A DNA stretch of 64,000 nucleotides from Rehmannia glutinosa (GCA_016081115.2 CM071930.1:43623335-43687334), one strand, 5' to 3'. Counted from the first letter of the stretch, positions 22,503 to 34,504 are shown. Notes: a model not told the origin generated them from the letters alone. A program made the numbers and translations.

Positions 22503-22976
22503 ATGGCACGTAGGAGGTATACATCACGGAAATCTAATGTTAGTAGTGTTAATAGGAGAGCAACGATAGAGAGATATGAACAATACCAATGGGACCCTAA
22601 TTATAATGTTGGTGCGTATCTAAATGCAATGTTTGAATTATGGTTAGATGTTAGATATGCCGGTCACTCGGTATCTGATCGAGAGGGCATACTAATATTT
22701 ATTAATACCCTATCAGAGATACCCCTGCGAAGAGCAAGAGAGATATACAACCAAATGATAGCGGATGTCCAGGGTGTCCAATCGCGTTTTAGCTATGAGG
22801 ATTTTACTTCGGTTTTCCCCGACAGTGGTGGTTGGATGTACAACTGACAATGGACGTTCCTCACTATTGGCTCGAAGAACAAGACAAACATGACGATGCC
22901 CCTCCACCTGATTCTAGTGATGATGAAGATTCAGAGGAAGACCCGGAGGAAGATCCGGAGGAGGACCCAGAATAAG
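22503..22976 (+). pseudogene. Accessory ORF ahead of chromovirus gag, H3-tail-like N-terminus
   Basis: I do not recognise this protein. The frame opens at 22503 (MARRRYTSRKSN) after a 440-bp non-coding leader (22064-22502) with GCTATTG-type triplet-like runs at 22245-22300, and runs 114 codons. A frameshift near 22840 leads into HYWLEEQDKHDD and a very acidic tail built of repeated EEDP units that stops at 22976. The first ten residues after Met agree with histone H3 at A1, R2, T6, R8, K9 and S10; R17 also agrees. The rest shows no convincing histone fold. It lies between the primer site and gag, where plant chromoviruses normally have no gene. It could instead be an N-terminal extension of gag. 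Confidence 0.45.
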
Positions 22977-23225
22977 ATGTTTGATTAGCCAACATTTGTT
23001 TTTTATTTGAGTAGTCGATGTTTGGATTTTATATTTTTCCTTTTGTCAATATTTTGGTTCATGTTTTTAAATTTTCAAACTAGCAGTTGCTTCATTAGTC
23101 ATCAGATTCGATGTAAAAAAAATTGAGATTAATGGATGATTATTTTCTTTTATTGCCTTGAGTACTTATTATTATTTATGGTTTAATTTTTTTTATATTG
23201 AGCTTAAAACTTTTCCAATTGGAAA

Positions 23226-26200
23226 TTGACTGAGGTTTATATTCATGGTTATAGGATGATGCCTAGAGCCCCTAGAACCGGGACTGCCCCAAATTCAACA
23301 CTAGAAAATTTGGGAGACGTAGTGGCACGCCTGGCCACAGTCGTTGAGGGTTTAACTCAAAGGGGTGCTTTGAACCCACAGAACCAACCGACTCCAGCGA
23401 ATAACACTTCACATGTGGTAGAACAGTTCCGCTACTACAGACCTCCGACTCTCACAAGACAGGAAGAGTGCATACTATAGAAGAATGGATAGCGGAATTA
23501 GAGGGCATATTTGAATTGATCGAGTGCACTGACGCACAAAGGGTTTCATGTGTGATATATCAGCTAAAACAAGAGAGTTCCTAAATCTGCAACAAGGGAT
23601 GATGACGGTGCTCGAGTATGAGCGAAAATTCAATCAGTTAGCGAGATATGCTATTCATTTGACGGACACAGATGAGAAGAAGGCTAAGAGATTTGTGTCA
23701 GGTTTACACCCTGAGTTGGGTGGGGTAGTGAGTATACTGGGTAACACATCGTATTCTGCGGTTGTGGAAAGAGCTCGAATGGTTGCCTCTAATATGAGAT
23801 TGGAAGGAGCTAATAAAAAGGTTTATGAGGTTCCTAAAAGGAAATGGGAGGGTCCAAACACTGAAAAGTTTGCTAATAACAACAAACATCAAAGAGTCGG
23901 TGGTGCCCCTAATCAGCAAGGTCAGCAGACGAGGCCATAATCTATCTACTACTATCTTAAAAGGATGAATATTTATGCAAAAATATTGTTAGACTAAAAT
24001 GCCCTTTTTTAATGGTAAAATTAATGGCATAAATGTAATTTAACATTCATAAGTGTTAGGATGATTTAAGAAGAATAGCAAGAGACGTCTCTTTTCATCA
24101 TCCTTTTCCATCATTCTGTATTGAGAGAAGGAAGGTTCAAAAAGAGGCAAAAAAAACTAACCCAAAGCATGAAATCAGAAATCAGAATCTCAGGCTACTT
24201 GCTTGTCGGATTATTTTTGCGCTCCATTTCATACTTCTCTTTTTTTTTCTTTTTTGCTGGAAGCTGGATCATGGTGATTGGGGTTCCATTTTTCCGCCGA
24301 TTCGTATATAATACTTTTACATTGGGGCATACCGCTCGTAGATAATTTATTAATATCTGTTAGACGGAAGGGGTTTATTAGGTAATTTCTGATTTCTTCT
24401 TCAGTGAATGTTTTAAAATGTTTTTAGGGTTCTTCTCATTCCACCTAAATGTAGGCTTTGTTGTTTGTAACTTAGTAAATGAAAATGAACAATGCATATG
24501 TTTCTCCATACTGTCAACATAAACACATTCCAGGTTTTTGGCTTAATTTTCCGAGTTGTGATATTAATTGTTACTTTTGGAGAGTTAAAAGAAATTCTCA
24601 TGCTTTTCATCATTCAACTATGGGGAAATCTGATTTGTTGGGATACATACCAACCTCTATTTTAGAGGAATGACAGGAGACAAATTAAAAGTAAATGGAC
24701 TGTGGCCATTGGGTTGAGTTTTATTTTGGACAAGCTACATGGAGTATGTTTGCAGTTTTATGTGTATTTCTTTTGTTGGCATTTGATGAAGGATAGAAAA
24801 TAAATAGATTATTTATTTTTTAGTACCTAAACTATATACACTTTGCCAGATTGGTACCTCACATTTGTGATTGATCATTTAGTACCCACACTTATTAGAT
24901 TTGATAAATTGGTGAAAATATTGTTTCATGATCAAGGTCATATATTCTATTTCTTCTTCAACTTTTTACAAATCTCAAGAGGGGTCACAGTTTTTCCAGG
25001 GGTCAGGTGGAATAGAGGTATTCTTCATTATTAGGTTGGTATAAGATCGTTAGATGAGATGTTAGATGAGGCCAAGTATATTAAGACATTTTTCTTTCTG
25101 GCTTTTTAATTTTTATTTTTTTGTTCTCCTTGAGGTTACTCAACAAACCAAATTTTTATGTGATGGATCTCCAAGGAGCTCAAGTATTTGCAGAAAAAAA
25201 CCTCCCACTAGCCACTTCTTGCAACGCGGGTGTTTTTCTGACCTTGTGTTTTCTTTATTCAATTTCGCTTTATTTGGTGTACAAATTTCTGATTTTCGAT
25301 ATGTTTGGTGTTTGAGAATTATAAGGGTTGATTTTTTACAGTCTGATGTGTATGTCAGAAAATGAACATTTTCCCGTCTGGGCTTGCATATTTTGTTGTT
25401 TTGGTCACTATTTAATTTGCAGGTAAAAAGTTGTCTTGGCTGTGGAATTTGTGTGTGGCATCTTGATGATTTGTAGTAGTGGCAAACAAGCTTTTGTAAT
25501 TAGACATGTCTCCTACAGGGTTTTCGGTTTTCACGACTTATGTTGTTTTGTAGTGAGAAACCTGATAGTTTGTGATTGGACATAGTTGGTGTTAAGTAGT
25601 ATTTGAAGTATGAAAGGAAAAATATATTTTTTTTGGTTGTGCTTTGTAGAAATCGATTAACTTTATTCCTGTTTTTTGTCTTGTAATGATGCTGCAGAAC
25701 GTTCTAATGATACAGTCTGAAGTTGTGTTGTTTCGCATATGTTGCTGTTGACATTATGATTTGAGTCGTTCTATTGTTCGATGATTCTATTTCAGATTTT
25801 GTACCACTTGTGCTATTCTGAATTCTACCTTTGAGTCATTTTACAGTTCTTTGAATCTCCTTCAGATTTTTCCGACCTTTGAGTCTACCACCATTCTGCC
25901 AATGGTATTCTGCTTAATTTTTTTTTTGCAAAGCCTTTATTAATAGTTTATTATAAAAACATGAATATTTCTCTAAAACTTTGATTACATTAAAGTACCT
26001 TTTTTTGCATTTAATGGCAAATATGTTATTTACATATGGCAGTGTCTTGCGCAAAGGTAATTGGATGGGTAAAGTCTTTATAACCAGTCATGCCTTGGAA
26101 GTCGCTAGGCATGCTCATCCTAATAGAGATTGAACCCCACTCCCTGCGGTTCCTAATGGTTATGGAGGTATGAGAGATTCTCTGGTGATAGAGGTATCTT

Positions 26201-28130
26201 TCGTGCAGGAAAATGTCATTTGTTCTTCTCGTCTTGTGTTTTGTTAATTGTCGTAACTCTGTAACTGGAAAATTATTGTACATAGAAAGTAGTGTGCTAA
26301 GAGATATGTGCTATATTGTCTTTATCCAGCGATCTCAATTCAATTTTATCCATGCCAATTGCCTACCATCTTAAAATTTCAATAGTGAACTCAGTCATTA
26401 ATCAATGCTATTCGTGTTGCTTACCTAGATCTTTTGGAGTACAAATTGTTACCCATGTCGTGCTATTGCTTGTCAAGAAAAGATACTGTTGTGTTGGATC
26501 GCTTGCTTTCTTTAAATATACCAATACTTGACTAGGAGTAAGGAAGAGGTACAGTCCATATCTATATGTTTTGTTGAGGCTGAACATAGACATTGCAACA
26601 TAGCTAACATATATATTCCCCGAATAAATGATGGGTAAAATGCTATGATTAATTCTGGCACTTGAACTATCTATCAAATTGAATTTTCACTCTACATTAT
26701 TAGAGTAAGTGAAAGAAACATAGTTGATCTCTGGAACTTTTATTTATTTTTCATTTGCAAATTAAATTGGTAATACATGATAATTGATAATATAAATTTT
26801 CAATCTAATAATAAATATCTTCAATGACAATGAATTAATGCAAATTGATCACGTATCCATTTTTTAGAAAAAAAAGAACAAAAGAAATGTTCCGCATGTT
26901 ATGAATTCAACTTTAACTTTCATGATCTTTTATAAATTAATATTTGATTTTATTTTAATTTAGATTAAATTTAAAAAATAACTTATAGTATATAAAATAC
27001 AAAAGATATTGATATCTTTAATTAGTTCAATCCAATGTCAGTATTTTACTGTTAAATAGAGAAGAAAAATGACGTCCGTAAACAAAAATAAGTTTAGAAT
27101 GATGGAGAAGAGGTAGTGAAAATATCAAAATAAAAAGGGAAAATATAGTGGAAAAAGAAGAGAAACAAAAACACAATTTCTGTCGTTTAAGATGAATATA
27201 GAAAATGAATGCAACTTTAAATTTTCATTAGTATAACTAAAAGAAAGAATATATTTATTTAAATGTTATATAGATTGGATATTCAATATTTTTTATTTAT
27301 TGTATCTTGCAACCAATTTTCCTGTTGTAGATAGTAACAAGAATCTTTTCACAAATAAAATAATATTTTTGTTAAATATGTTTATTGTGGATACAACCTA
27401 ACTATTTAATTTGAAGGACACAAAAACAAAAACATCAACCACATGAATGAATTGGGTTCGGACAAAGATTACAGTAGAAATGGAAAATGAGATGATGGCA
27501 ATAAGCAAAGGAAAGGTGGTATCGGAATCTAAATTTTAAGTGATAATGAAGACGTGCAGTTCTCAAAGTTTTAAAAAGTAATACTCAAAAAAATTCTCAA
27601 AGTCAAGTATCAGAAGGAAAATAATTAATGCAACAAGAGTTCATGGAAGAAATTTTTGTAGTTATATTTACTTTTTTGTTCTCAATCTACATTGGATTTA
27701 GTTCGATATAATTTCATTTAAGTTCTTTGCATGTGTTGTTACTTGTTAGGTTCAAATTATCTTAACTATGTTTCACCTATTAGGTTTAAAATTCATATAA
27801 TATATAAGTTTTATTTTATTCACCCAAATTTTATTATAACAGCAAAATACATTTTACAATAGAAACGACATTTATAATAATACATAAAACTTTATTTAAT
27901 ACTAATTTAATTTATTAAGAATTTTAATTAGTAAAATCATACGGATCACGTGCAACGCACGTGCACCTTACTAGTATCATAAATGTGGGAAGTATCATAA
28001 TGGCGAGTGTTTGCTGGGAAAGGAAGTTTGTTACCGATGCCATCAGCCAGGGCATCAGGGTTGGAACTGTTAGAAATATCCTAGTCAGCCCAGAGGGGAT
28101 CAGAGGCCCACATGAGGGAAACCCAGAATG
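23226..28130 (+). pseudogene. Chromovirus gag, split by Helitron-A
   Basis: Frames 23226-23480 and 23548-23940 give the plant Gypsy gag: LATVVEGLTQRG, FRYYRPPTL, EWIAELEGIFELI, then LNLQQGMMTVLEYERKFNQL, KAKRFVSGLHPEL and ARMVASNMR. One frameshift lies near 23478. At 23940 the frame runs into Helitron-A. When the Helitron is removed the frame continues exactly at 27975 into YHKCGKYHNGECL and a CCHC knuckle CYRCHQPGHQGWNC (about 28025-28070), apart from one stop at the junction. Gag packages the element RNA. Confidence 0.85.
23941..27974 (+). mobile_element. Helitron-A, non-autonomous
   Basis: 4,034 bp inserted between A (23940) and T (27975) with no target duplication. It begins TCTATCTACTACTATC and ends CTAG, preceded by a hairpin CACGTGC-AAC-GCACGTG (27947-27963). 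These are the defining Helitron ends. The interior is A+T-rich; no Rep or helicase motif was found, so it depends on another copy for movement. The short frames inside (for example 25066-25365, 26026-26283) match nothing I know, though they could be captured host fragments. Both ends resemble those of Helitron-B. Confidence 0.92.
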
Positions 28131-28754
28131 TACGCCATGACCGAGCAGGACGCACAAGAGGAGCCTGAGACAATGACGCGTATGTTACGAGTTTTTAATA
28201 TACCTGCTCTTGTACTTTTTGATACTGGTGCTACACATTCTTTCATATCTACAAAATTCATTGAGAGATTAAATAATTTGATATGTGAGTCTGTGGAACC
28301 TCTGGGGGTTAGCATACCATCGGGTAAAACTATAGTGGTTGATCATAGAGTTAGCGGGGTACAACTGAACATAGAGGGGTGACCTCTAGAAGCGAACCCA
28401 TATGTTATAAAGATGAAGGACTTTGACGTAATCCTAGGAATGGATTGGTTAAGCCAGAACCGAGCAAACATCCGGTGTCACGAGAGGGAAATAGATTTCC
28501 ATGTGCCTGGAAAAGCAAATTTCACTTTCCATGGGACTAAATCGGGTGTTTCGCCACGAGTTATATCAGCAATGAAATCCGTGAAGATGCCAAGGAAAGG
28601 AGAATGCCAAGCATTCTTGGTGAATGTAATGGCTATCCCGACAGAAGAGAGAACAATTGCTGATATCCCGAACGCCCGTGAGTATCCTGATGTTTTTCCA
28701 GAGGATTTCCTGGAATGCTACCAGATCGACAAGTGGAGTTCACGATTGATCTAG
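28128..28754 (+). pseudogene. Chromovirus aspartic protease
   Basis: Contains ALVLFDTGATHSFIS with the catalytic D-T-G at about 28220, then VILGMDWLSQNRANI after a stop at 28380. The family cleaves the element polyprotein. The catalytic triplet is intact; the stop and a frameshift before RT break the polyprotein. Confidence 0.88.
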
Positions 28755-28821
28755 TGTCGGGAGCAGCACCAACGTCAAAGGCACCATACAGAATGGCACC
28801 TAAGGAGTTGCAAGAACTAAT

Positions 28822-29568
28822 GTGCAATTGCAAGAATTGCTGGATAAGGGTTATGTGATACCGAGCGTGTCTCCTTGGGGAGCTCCTGTGTTGTTCGTTA
28901 AGAAGAAAGACGGTACGATGAGGATGTGTATCGACTATCGAGAGTTGAACAACCTCACAATCAAGAACAAATACGTCTTACCCCGCATTGAGGATCTGTT
29001 TAATCAATTAAGAGGAGCTGGAGTTTTCTCGAAGATTGATCTAAGATCTGGGTATCACCAGCTGAAGATCAAAGAAGCAGCTATACCCAAAACAGCGTTT
29101 AGGACCCGTTATGGACATTACGAGTTTACTGTGATGCCATTTGGGTTAAGCAACGCACCCGTGGTCTTTACGGACTTGATGAATAGAGTGTTTCATCCTT
29201 ACTTAGATCAATTCGTCATTGTGTTCATCGATGATATCTTGATCTATTCAAAGCATAAACACCAGCACGAAGAGCATTTGAGAATTGTGCTTGAGACACT
29301 TCGCAAAGAGAAATTGTATGCGAAGTTCAAGAAGTGTGAGTTTTGGCTGGATCGAGTGGTGTTCTTGGGTCATGTAGTCACCGCCCGAGGTGTTGAAGTG
29401 GATCCAGCCAAAGTGGAGGCTATAAATGAATGGAAAGCGGCATCGACCGTAAGTGAGGTACACAGTTTCTTAGGACTTGTTGGATATTACAGACGGTTCA
29501 TTGAGGGTTTTGCCAAGATTGCTAATAACCCGATTGACAAGAAAGGGAGAGAAATTCCAGTGGACTGA
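28822..29568 (+). pseudogene. Chromovirus reverse transcriptase
   Basis: A 248-codon frame covering nearly the whole Ty3/gypsy RT: LLDKGYVIPSVSPWGAPVLFVKKKDG, RMCIDYRELN, DLRSGYHQL (first Asp), MPFGLSNAP and IVFIDDILIYSK (the FIDD form of the YxDD box). The catalytic residues are intact. The frame shifts at about 29520 into the RNase H part. Confidence 0.93.
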
Positions 29569-30200
29569 GAAATGCAAAACCAGTTTCCAAGAGTTGAAAC
29601 GGAGATTGGTTACTGCACCTGTTTTGACAGTACCTAATGGATCAGAAGGGTTCGTTATTTATAGTGATGCGTCAAAACAAGGTCTTGGATGTGTACTCCT
29701 GCAACAGGGGAAGGTAATAGCTTATGCCTTGAGAAAATTGAAGCAGCATGAGCTTAACTATCCCATGCATGACCTAGAGTTAGCAGGCGTAGTACACGCC
29801 CTGAAGATATGGCGACATTACATGTACGGAGGAAAATGTGATATCTATACGGATCACAAAAATCTAAAGTACTTCTTCACGCAGAAAAAATTGAACATAA
29901 GACAACGAAGATGGTTGGAGTTAGTCAAAGATTATGACTGTACTATCCACTATCACCCAGGCAAAGCCAATGTGGTGGTTGATGCCTTGAGTCAGAAGAA
30001 CAGTGGTGAACTGACGAGTATGATCACGGAGCAAGACCAATTGATCAAGGATTTCGTCAATATGAGAATTGATGTGGTATTACCCCCAACCAACACCAAA
30101 GCTATCATATTTGCTATAGTGACAGAGCCGACTTTGAGAAATCGGATCAAGAAGGCACAAACAAAGGATAAGTTTTTGTGCAAAATGAGGGAGCGAGCTT
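29477..30200 (+). pseudogene. Chromovirus RNase H
   Basis: Follows RT after a frameshift. It shows VIYSDASKQGLGCVLLQ (catalytic Asp), YPMHDLELAGVVHALKIWRHYMYG (catalytic Glu), YTDHKNLKYF (Asp) and VVDALSQK (Asp). All four acids of the Ty3/gypsy RNase H are present. The frame is open from 29477 to 30475 and runs on into the integrase zinc region. Confidence 0.92.
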
Positions 30201-31293
30201 TAGCTAGAAACATTAGAGGTTTAGCTGAAGCACCTGACGGTACGCTTACCTATGAAGGGAGAGTCTGTGTACCAAAAGACGAGAACCTAAGAAGGAAAAT
30301 TTTAGAAGAGTCTCATTGTACACCTTACACGGTGCATCCGGGAGGTACGAAGATGTATCGTGACTTGAGAAATACTTTCTGGTGGAGAAACATGAAGGGC
30401 TCTATTGCATCGTTCGTGGAGAGGTGTTTGATTGTCAACAAATCAAAGTCGAACACCAACGACCATCAGGGTTGATGCAACCACTTGAGGTCCTGGAGTG
30501 GAAGTGGGAACATGTTACAATGGATTTCGTAACTGGTTTACCGAGGTCGAATAGAGGAAACGAATCTATATGGGTTATCGTGGACAGATTGACGAAGACT
30601 GTACAATTTCTGCCGATTAAGATGACTTTCAGCATGGAACAGTTGGCTCAATTATACATTGAGGAGATCGTGAGGCTACACGGGGTACCAGTTTCGATTG
30701 TGTCTGACAGAGACACAAGGTTTACTTCAAATTTTGGGGAGGATTGCAAAGAGCAATAGGGACGAGATTACATTTCAGTACGGCTTTTCATCCCAAATAG
30801 ATGGACAATCCAAAAGGACGATACAGACGCTGGAAGACATGCTTAGAGCTTGTATGTTGATTTCGGAGGAGGTTGGGAATGACACTTGCCACTAATTGAA
30901 TTTGCTTATAATAACAGTTATCAGTCAACTATTGGGATGGTACCATACAAGGCATTATACGGGAGGAAGTGTAGATCGCCAATTCACTGGGATGAAGTTG
31001 GAGAGAAGAAAGTTTTGGGTCCGGACATTGTCAAAAGAACAGTTGAAGTCGTAGAAAAGATAAGAGAAAGAATCAAGGTGGCGCAGGATCGACAGAAGTC
31101 TTATGCCGATCCAAAAAGGAAAGAGTTACAGTTTGTTGTAGGCGAGAAAGTTTTTCTGAGAGTATCGCCGACGAAGGGTATTTTTAGATTTGGTAAGAGA
31201 GGGAAGCTCAATCTGAGATATGTTGGACCGTACGAGGTCTTGGAGCGAGTGGGGAGAGTAGCGTATAGATTGGCCTTGCCGCCAGCAATGTAA
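30201..31293 (+). pseudogene. Chromovirus integrase, catalytic Glu replaced by Lys
   Basis: The HHCC zinc region lies at about 30310-30450 and is cut by a frameshift at CLIV. The core is in the next frame: MDFVTGLPRS (first Asp), VSDRDTRFTS (second Asp), then, after another frameshift, QIDGQSKRTIQTLEDML. In intact elements this reads GQSERTIQTLEDML, where Glu is the third catalytic residue; here it is Lys (AAA for GAA). The C-terminal part (30886-31293) contains FAYNNSYQSTIGMVPYKALYGRKCRSP. Integrase inserts the cDNA into chromosomes; this copy cannot. Confidence 0.92.
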
Positions 31294-31335
31294 AGAATAT
31301 ACAATGTTTTTCACGTATCTACGTTACGGAGGTAC

Positions 31336-31611
31336 TTGCCAGATCCGAATCATGTTGTTAATTATGAGACCGTAGAATTGGATAGGCAGTTGTCATATAA
31401 AGAGAAACCAGTGGCAGTACTAGATCGAAAGGTGCACAAGTTAAGAAATCGAGATGTTGAATTAATCAAAGTGCAATGGAGTGGACATAGCCAGGAAGAG
31501 GCTACTTGGGAACGTAAGGAGGATATCTTAGCATTACTTCCTGAGGTTCAATCTTTATTAGGCAAGTTTAATTTCGAGGGCGAAATTATTTTTAAGGGGG
31601 ATAGTATGTAA
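31336..31611 (+). CDS. Chromovirus C-terminal chromodomain
   Basis: A 91-codon frame starting at an internal Met: VAVLDRKVHKLRNRDVELIKVQWSGHSQEEATWE then RKEDIL. This is the diverged chromodomain that ends the integrase of plant chromoviruses and steers insertion toward heterochromatin marks (known for the family, not shown here). It is separated from the integrase frame by a stop at about 31291. It ends inside the first bases of the LTR. Confidence 0.85.
   Translation: MPDPNHVVNYETVELDRQLSYKEKPVAVLDRKVHKLRNRDVELIKVQWSGHSQEEATWERKEDILALLPEVQSLLGKFNFEGEIIFKGDSM
31590..31606 (+). other. Chromovirus polypurine tract
   Basis: TTTAAGGGGGATAGTA just before the LTR start TGTAATACCC. Confidence 0.8.
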
Positions 31612-33704
31612 TACCCGGAATTTATATTTAGGGTTTTTATTAAGAATTGTGAATTTTTAGATTTAAGTTAGTTTTTATTTAGGGGCTACATTATTAAATT
31701 CAAGCTCAATTCTCCAATAAAATATTTATTTACCCAAGTTCAGTTTTAAGCCAGGCCCAATTTCAAGCAAAGCCCTAATTATTTTTGGCCAAATATTGAA
31801 ATCCTTCATCAAATAAAACACATGTGCCCAATTCTGTTGAAACTCCATAGGCGTCTGTTTTTCAACTCTTAGAATCATATTATAACAATACTCTTTAACC
31901 CTAATCTAGCTTATAAATACAAACCCACAACCCTAATTATATTCAATTCACGTGAACAAGTATTCTGCTATTCTTGAGCTCTATTTTCATCCCTGGCAAC
32001 CAGAATCATACTTCAAAAAAAAAAGGGTACAGTCTCTTTGTTTTCTATTCCATGTATGTACACGGCCACCTTCCCCCCCCCAAACCAGAATCCATTTCCC
32101 AAATTCAAAGAAATCCATCCGAGCGGCAGCCGTAAACCACCACTCTCACGCCATCGCCGAAAAATCGAACACTGATACCCATCAAATACCCAAACCCTGT
32201 CTAGCCTCGATTTTTGTTGAAAACATTTCGAACCCACGAACTTGCGTGAAACCCGAATCAAAACCGTTAAGCCCAAAAATCAACCCCTTCATGTCCAAAG
32301 CCACCGAAAATTGTTCGTTGCGCCGCCGCGTCGCATTCCCTTCTTGTCGCTGCTGTTGACGGGATTTAGAGAGTAGGAAAGAAAAAAAAGAGAAACAGGA
32401 TTACCTTGAAGGGTGCCGATGGAAACAAGGAGAAAAAAAATAAGAAAAGAAGGGAAGATGATAAAGATGATGGTGACGGGAATTGAAGCAGGAAGAAATA
32501 GGAAAAGGATTTGTGGGGGATGTTCGGGGTGATGAATTAGTTGGAAAAATAAGTAAAGAAGAAAAAAGAAAAAGAAAGAAAAAAAAGGGGATTTGGGGGA
32601 TGTTGTTGCAGGGGAACAAAGGAGGAAGAGAAAAAGGAAGAAAAGAGAAAGAAAAAGGGAAGAAAGAAAGTTGGGGAATTGTTGTTGACCGAAAGTAGTA
32701 AGAAAAAGGTGGGAAAAAGAAAGAAGAGAGAGAAGAATAGTGTTAAAGGGGGTATAGGTATGGGAAGAGAAGAAAATGAGAAAGATGATTTTGGAATGTG
32801 GTCCCCTGTAAACTATTGACAGAATTACCCTTCATCTCCAAACCATCCAAATTAGCCTTTGATTCCAATTTCTACTTTTAATTTCAAATTAGCCTTTAAT
32901 TCTATTTTATCTAATATTCTATCAAGCCCCTAAATTCAGATTTTTAGATTATTATTTTTAAGTTTTAAGTTTAGAATAATCGAGGATTTTGACTAGTATT
33001 ATGTTGCTATTATCAGGCGATTTATCGAGCGAGGATTAGACATGCTTGCATCCGACACTTCTAGGCTCTACTTACTTTTCAAAGCTACGTTGAAGGTGGG
33101 GTTTATTTCTAAACTTTATTGTCCTTGTTAAATGCTTGGATTATTTTGCTTGAATGTGTAGTACAGTTGCTTTAGACAGCCATGAGCCAGGGACTCAAGA
33201 GGTCCGGAGTCGATGTATCCCTCAGGTGGAACCCCTGCAGTGCAATCTATGTCTATGTCTATGGTTTTTCAAAAGATCTATGATATGTTCTATTGGATTG
33301 TATTTGCATGCGTATGTGAGATATCTGTGTATTTAGCTTGGACAATTTATACTCCACTAAGTTGTGTCGCTCACCCCAGATATAACCAACTTTTCAGGTG
33401 AAGGAGATGGCGCTGGCTAAAAGCGGTGGATATGACAAGACCTATGGATTTATTTATGAATGTTTATTTTTTTTTTTTATAAATGTGTTGAACTATTTGC
33501 TTCTTTTTAAATTATTAGTTTTTATTTCCAGTTTATTAGTAATTGATAGAAGTAGACGATGGTTAAATTTTTATTCATGAAATATTTTGGTTCCGCTAGA
33601 ATTGACTCAGTTTAATTTTTATTTTTAAATTATTCGTGTTCTTTTCATCGTTAAAATTAGGTACACGCTTGTTTATTTTATAAATAGAAATCTAGGGCGT
33701 TGCA
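31607..33704 (+). repeat. Chromovirus 3' LTR, complete
   Basis: 2,098 bp, TGTAATACCC...GGGCGTTGCA. A TATAAATA box lies at about 31912. Its second half aligns with 15284-15720 plus 21321-22049. The short frames inside it are not genes. The flanking CATTA at 33705 would be the target duplication; its partner on the left is not seen. Confidence 0.92.
32377..32790 (+). repeat. Purine-rich (GA/AAG) tract in the chromovirus LTR
   Basis: About 400 bp in which the + strand is mostly A and G, with broken runs of AGAAAAAGAAAG and GGAAGAAAAG. The same tract is in the other LTR at 15284-15555. It creates misleading open frames on both strands. Confidence 0.8.
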
Positions 33705-34504
33705 CATTAGCTCACGTAGTTCATGCATTGCATGTGAGTCTAGTGATGTTGGATTTTATGGGCTTACTGCGCAGGCTGCTGGGGCTCCTACAGGTTACTG
33801 AGGACAGTGTACATGGATGACGACATGTTGGGCTATGTTGATGGGTCATTTTTCTATTTTGGTCATGTATTATATTTTTGACTTGTACTGTGCTCTCTTT
33901 TGAAAAACTCTGATGTAAATATGCACTTGTAAATAGCGGGGTGATGTGTGTGAGATGTCTAGGTTGTTTATCTCAGAATTGGTTATTTATGTTGTGTGTG
34001 GATATATGTTAATGTAGTTTTGCTTGTCCATTTTAAAATATTACAAGGACAAAAAAAAAATCAGGTACATATAAATAGAGTTTATACTGTCGAATTTATA
34101 TTATTCATTTTATTCAAGAGTGTAAGGGGTGGATAAACATATATGAAATTTTTTTAAACAAAAGACCAGTTATGTAACTCGACATCTAGTTAAGTAACTC
34201 GATGTCGAGTTACTTAACTCGAAGCCCAATTACATAACTCGAAATGTAACTTGATATCGAGTTACTAACCTCGATTTTAAGTTATTTTTATCCAATGGAG
34301 TAACAATACAGAGTTACATAACTCGGAATTAAAGTGGTAACACGATATCTAGTCAGATAATTCGATATCGAGTTACTTGTCGAGTTACGTAATTGGGAAC
34401 TGGTTTCGTTTTTCAGTCTACTCTTACTTATTATAATCCAGTCCGAAAAGAATTACGATACTTAAATGTATAACGGATGAGCTAGAGATGAGGTAAAATG
34501 CTTA
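33705..34504. other. Unassigned non-coding stretch with a palindrome array
   Basis: No gene recognised. The first 300 bp look like an old LTR or transposon fragment but nothing I can name. The array at 34169-34395 is listed separately. Confidence 0.4.
34169..34395. repeat. Array of TAACTCGA / TCGAGTTA palindromes
   Basis: At least a dozen copies of AACTCGA or its complement in about 230 bp, arranged as back-to-back and face-to-face palindromes such as AACTCGATGTCGAGTTAC and GATATCGAGTTAC. Spacing is irregular, so this is not a simple tandem repeat. Confidence 0.75.

Larger units (their letters stand above)
15284..33704 (+). mobile_element. Chromodomain Gypsy element (chromovirus), nested with Athila-A, LINE-A and Helitron-A
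   Basis: Outer element of the left stack: remains of the 5' LTR (15284-15720 and 21321-22049), Met-tRNA primer site (22052), accessory frame, gag, protease, RT, RNase H, integrase, chromodomain, polypurine tract and complete 3' LTR (31607-33704). The order protease-RT-RNase H-integrase-chromodomain is that of plant chromoviruses, closest to the Tekay/Del type. The first 920 bp or so of the 5' LTR is not seen because Athila-A and sequence to its left intervene. All genes carry stops or frameshifts, so it is not autonomous now. Confidence 0.9.

Noticed and set aside
22503..22847. A genuine histone H3 gene or pseudogene
   Set aside because: Only the first dozen residues resemble H3; the histone fold region does not align.
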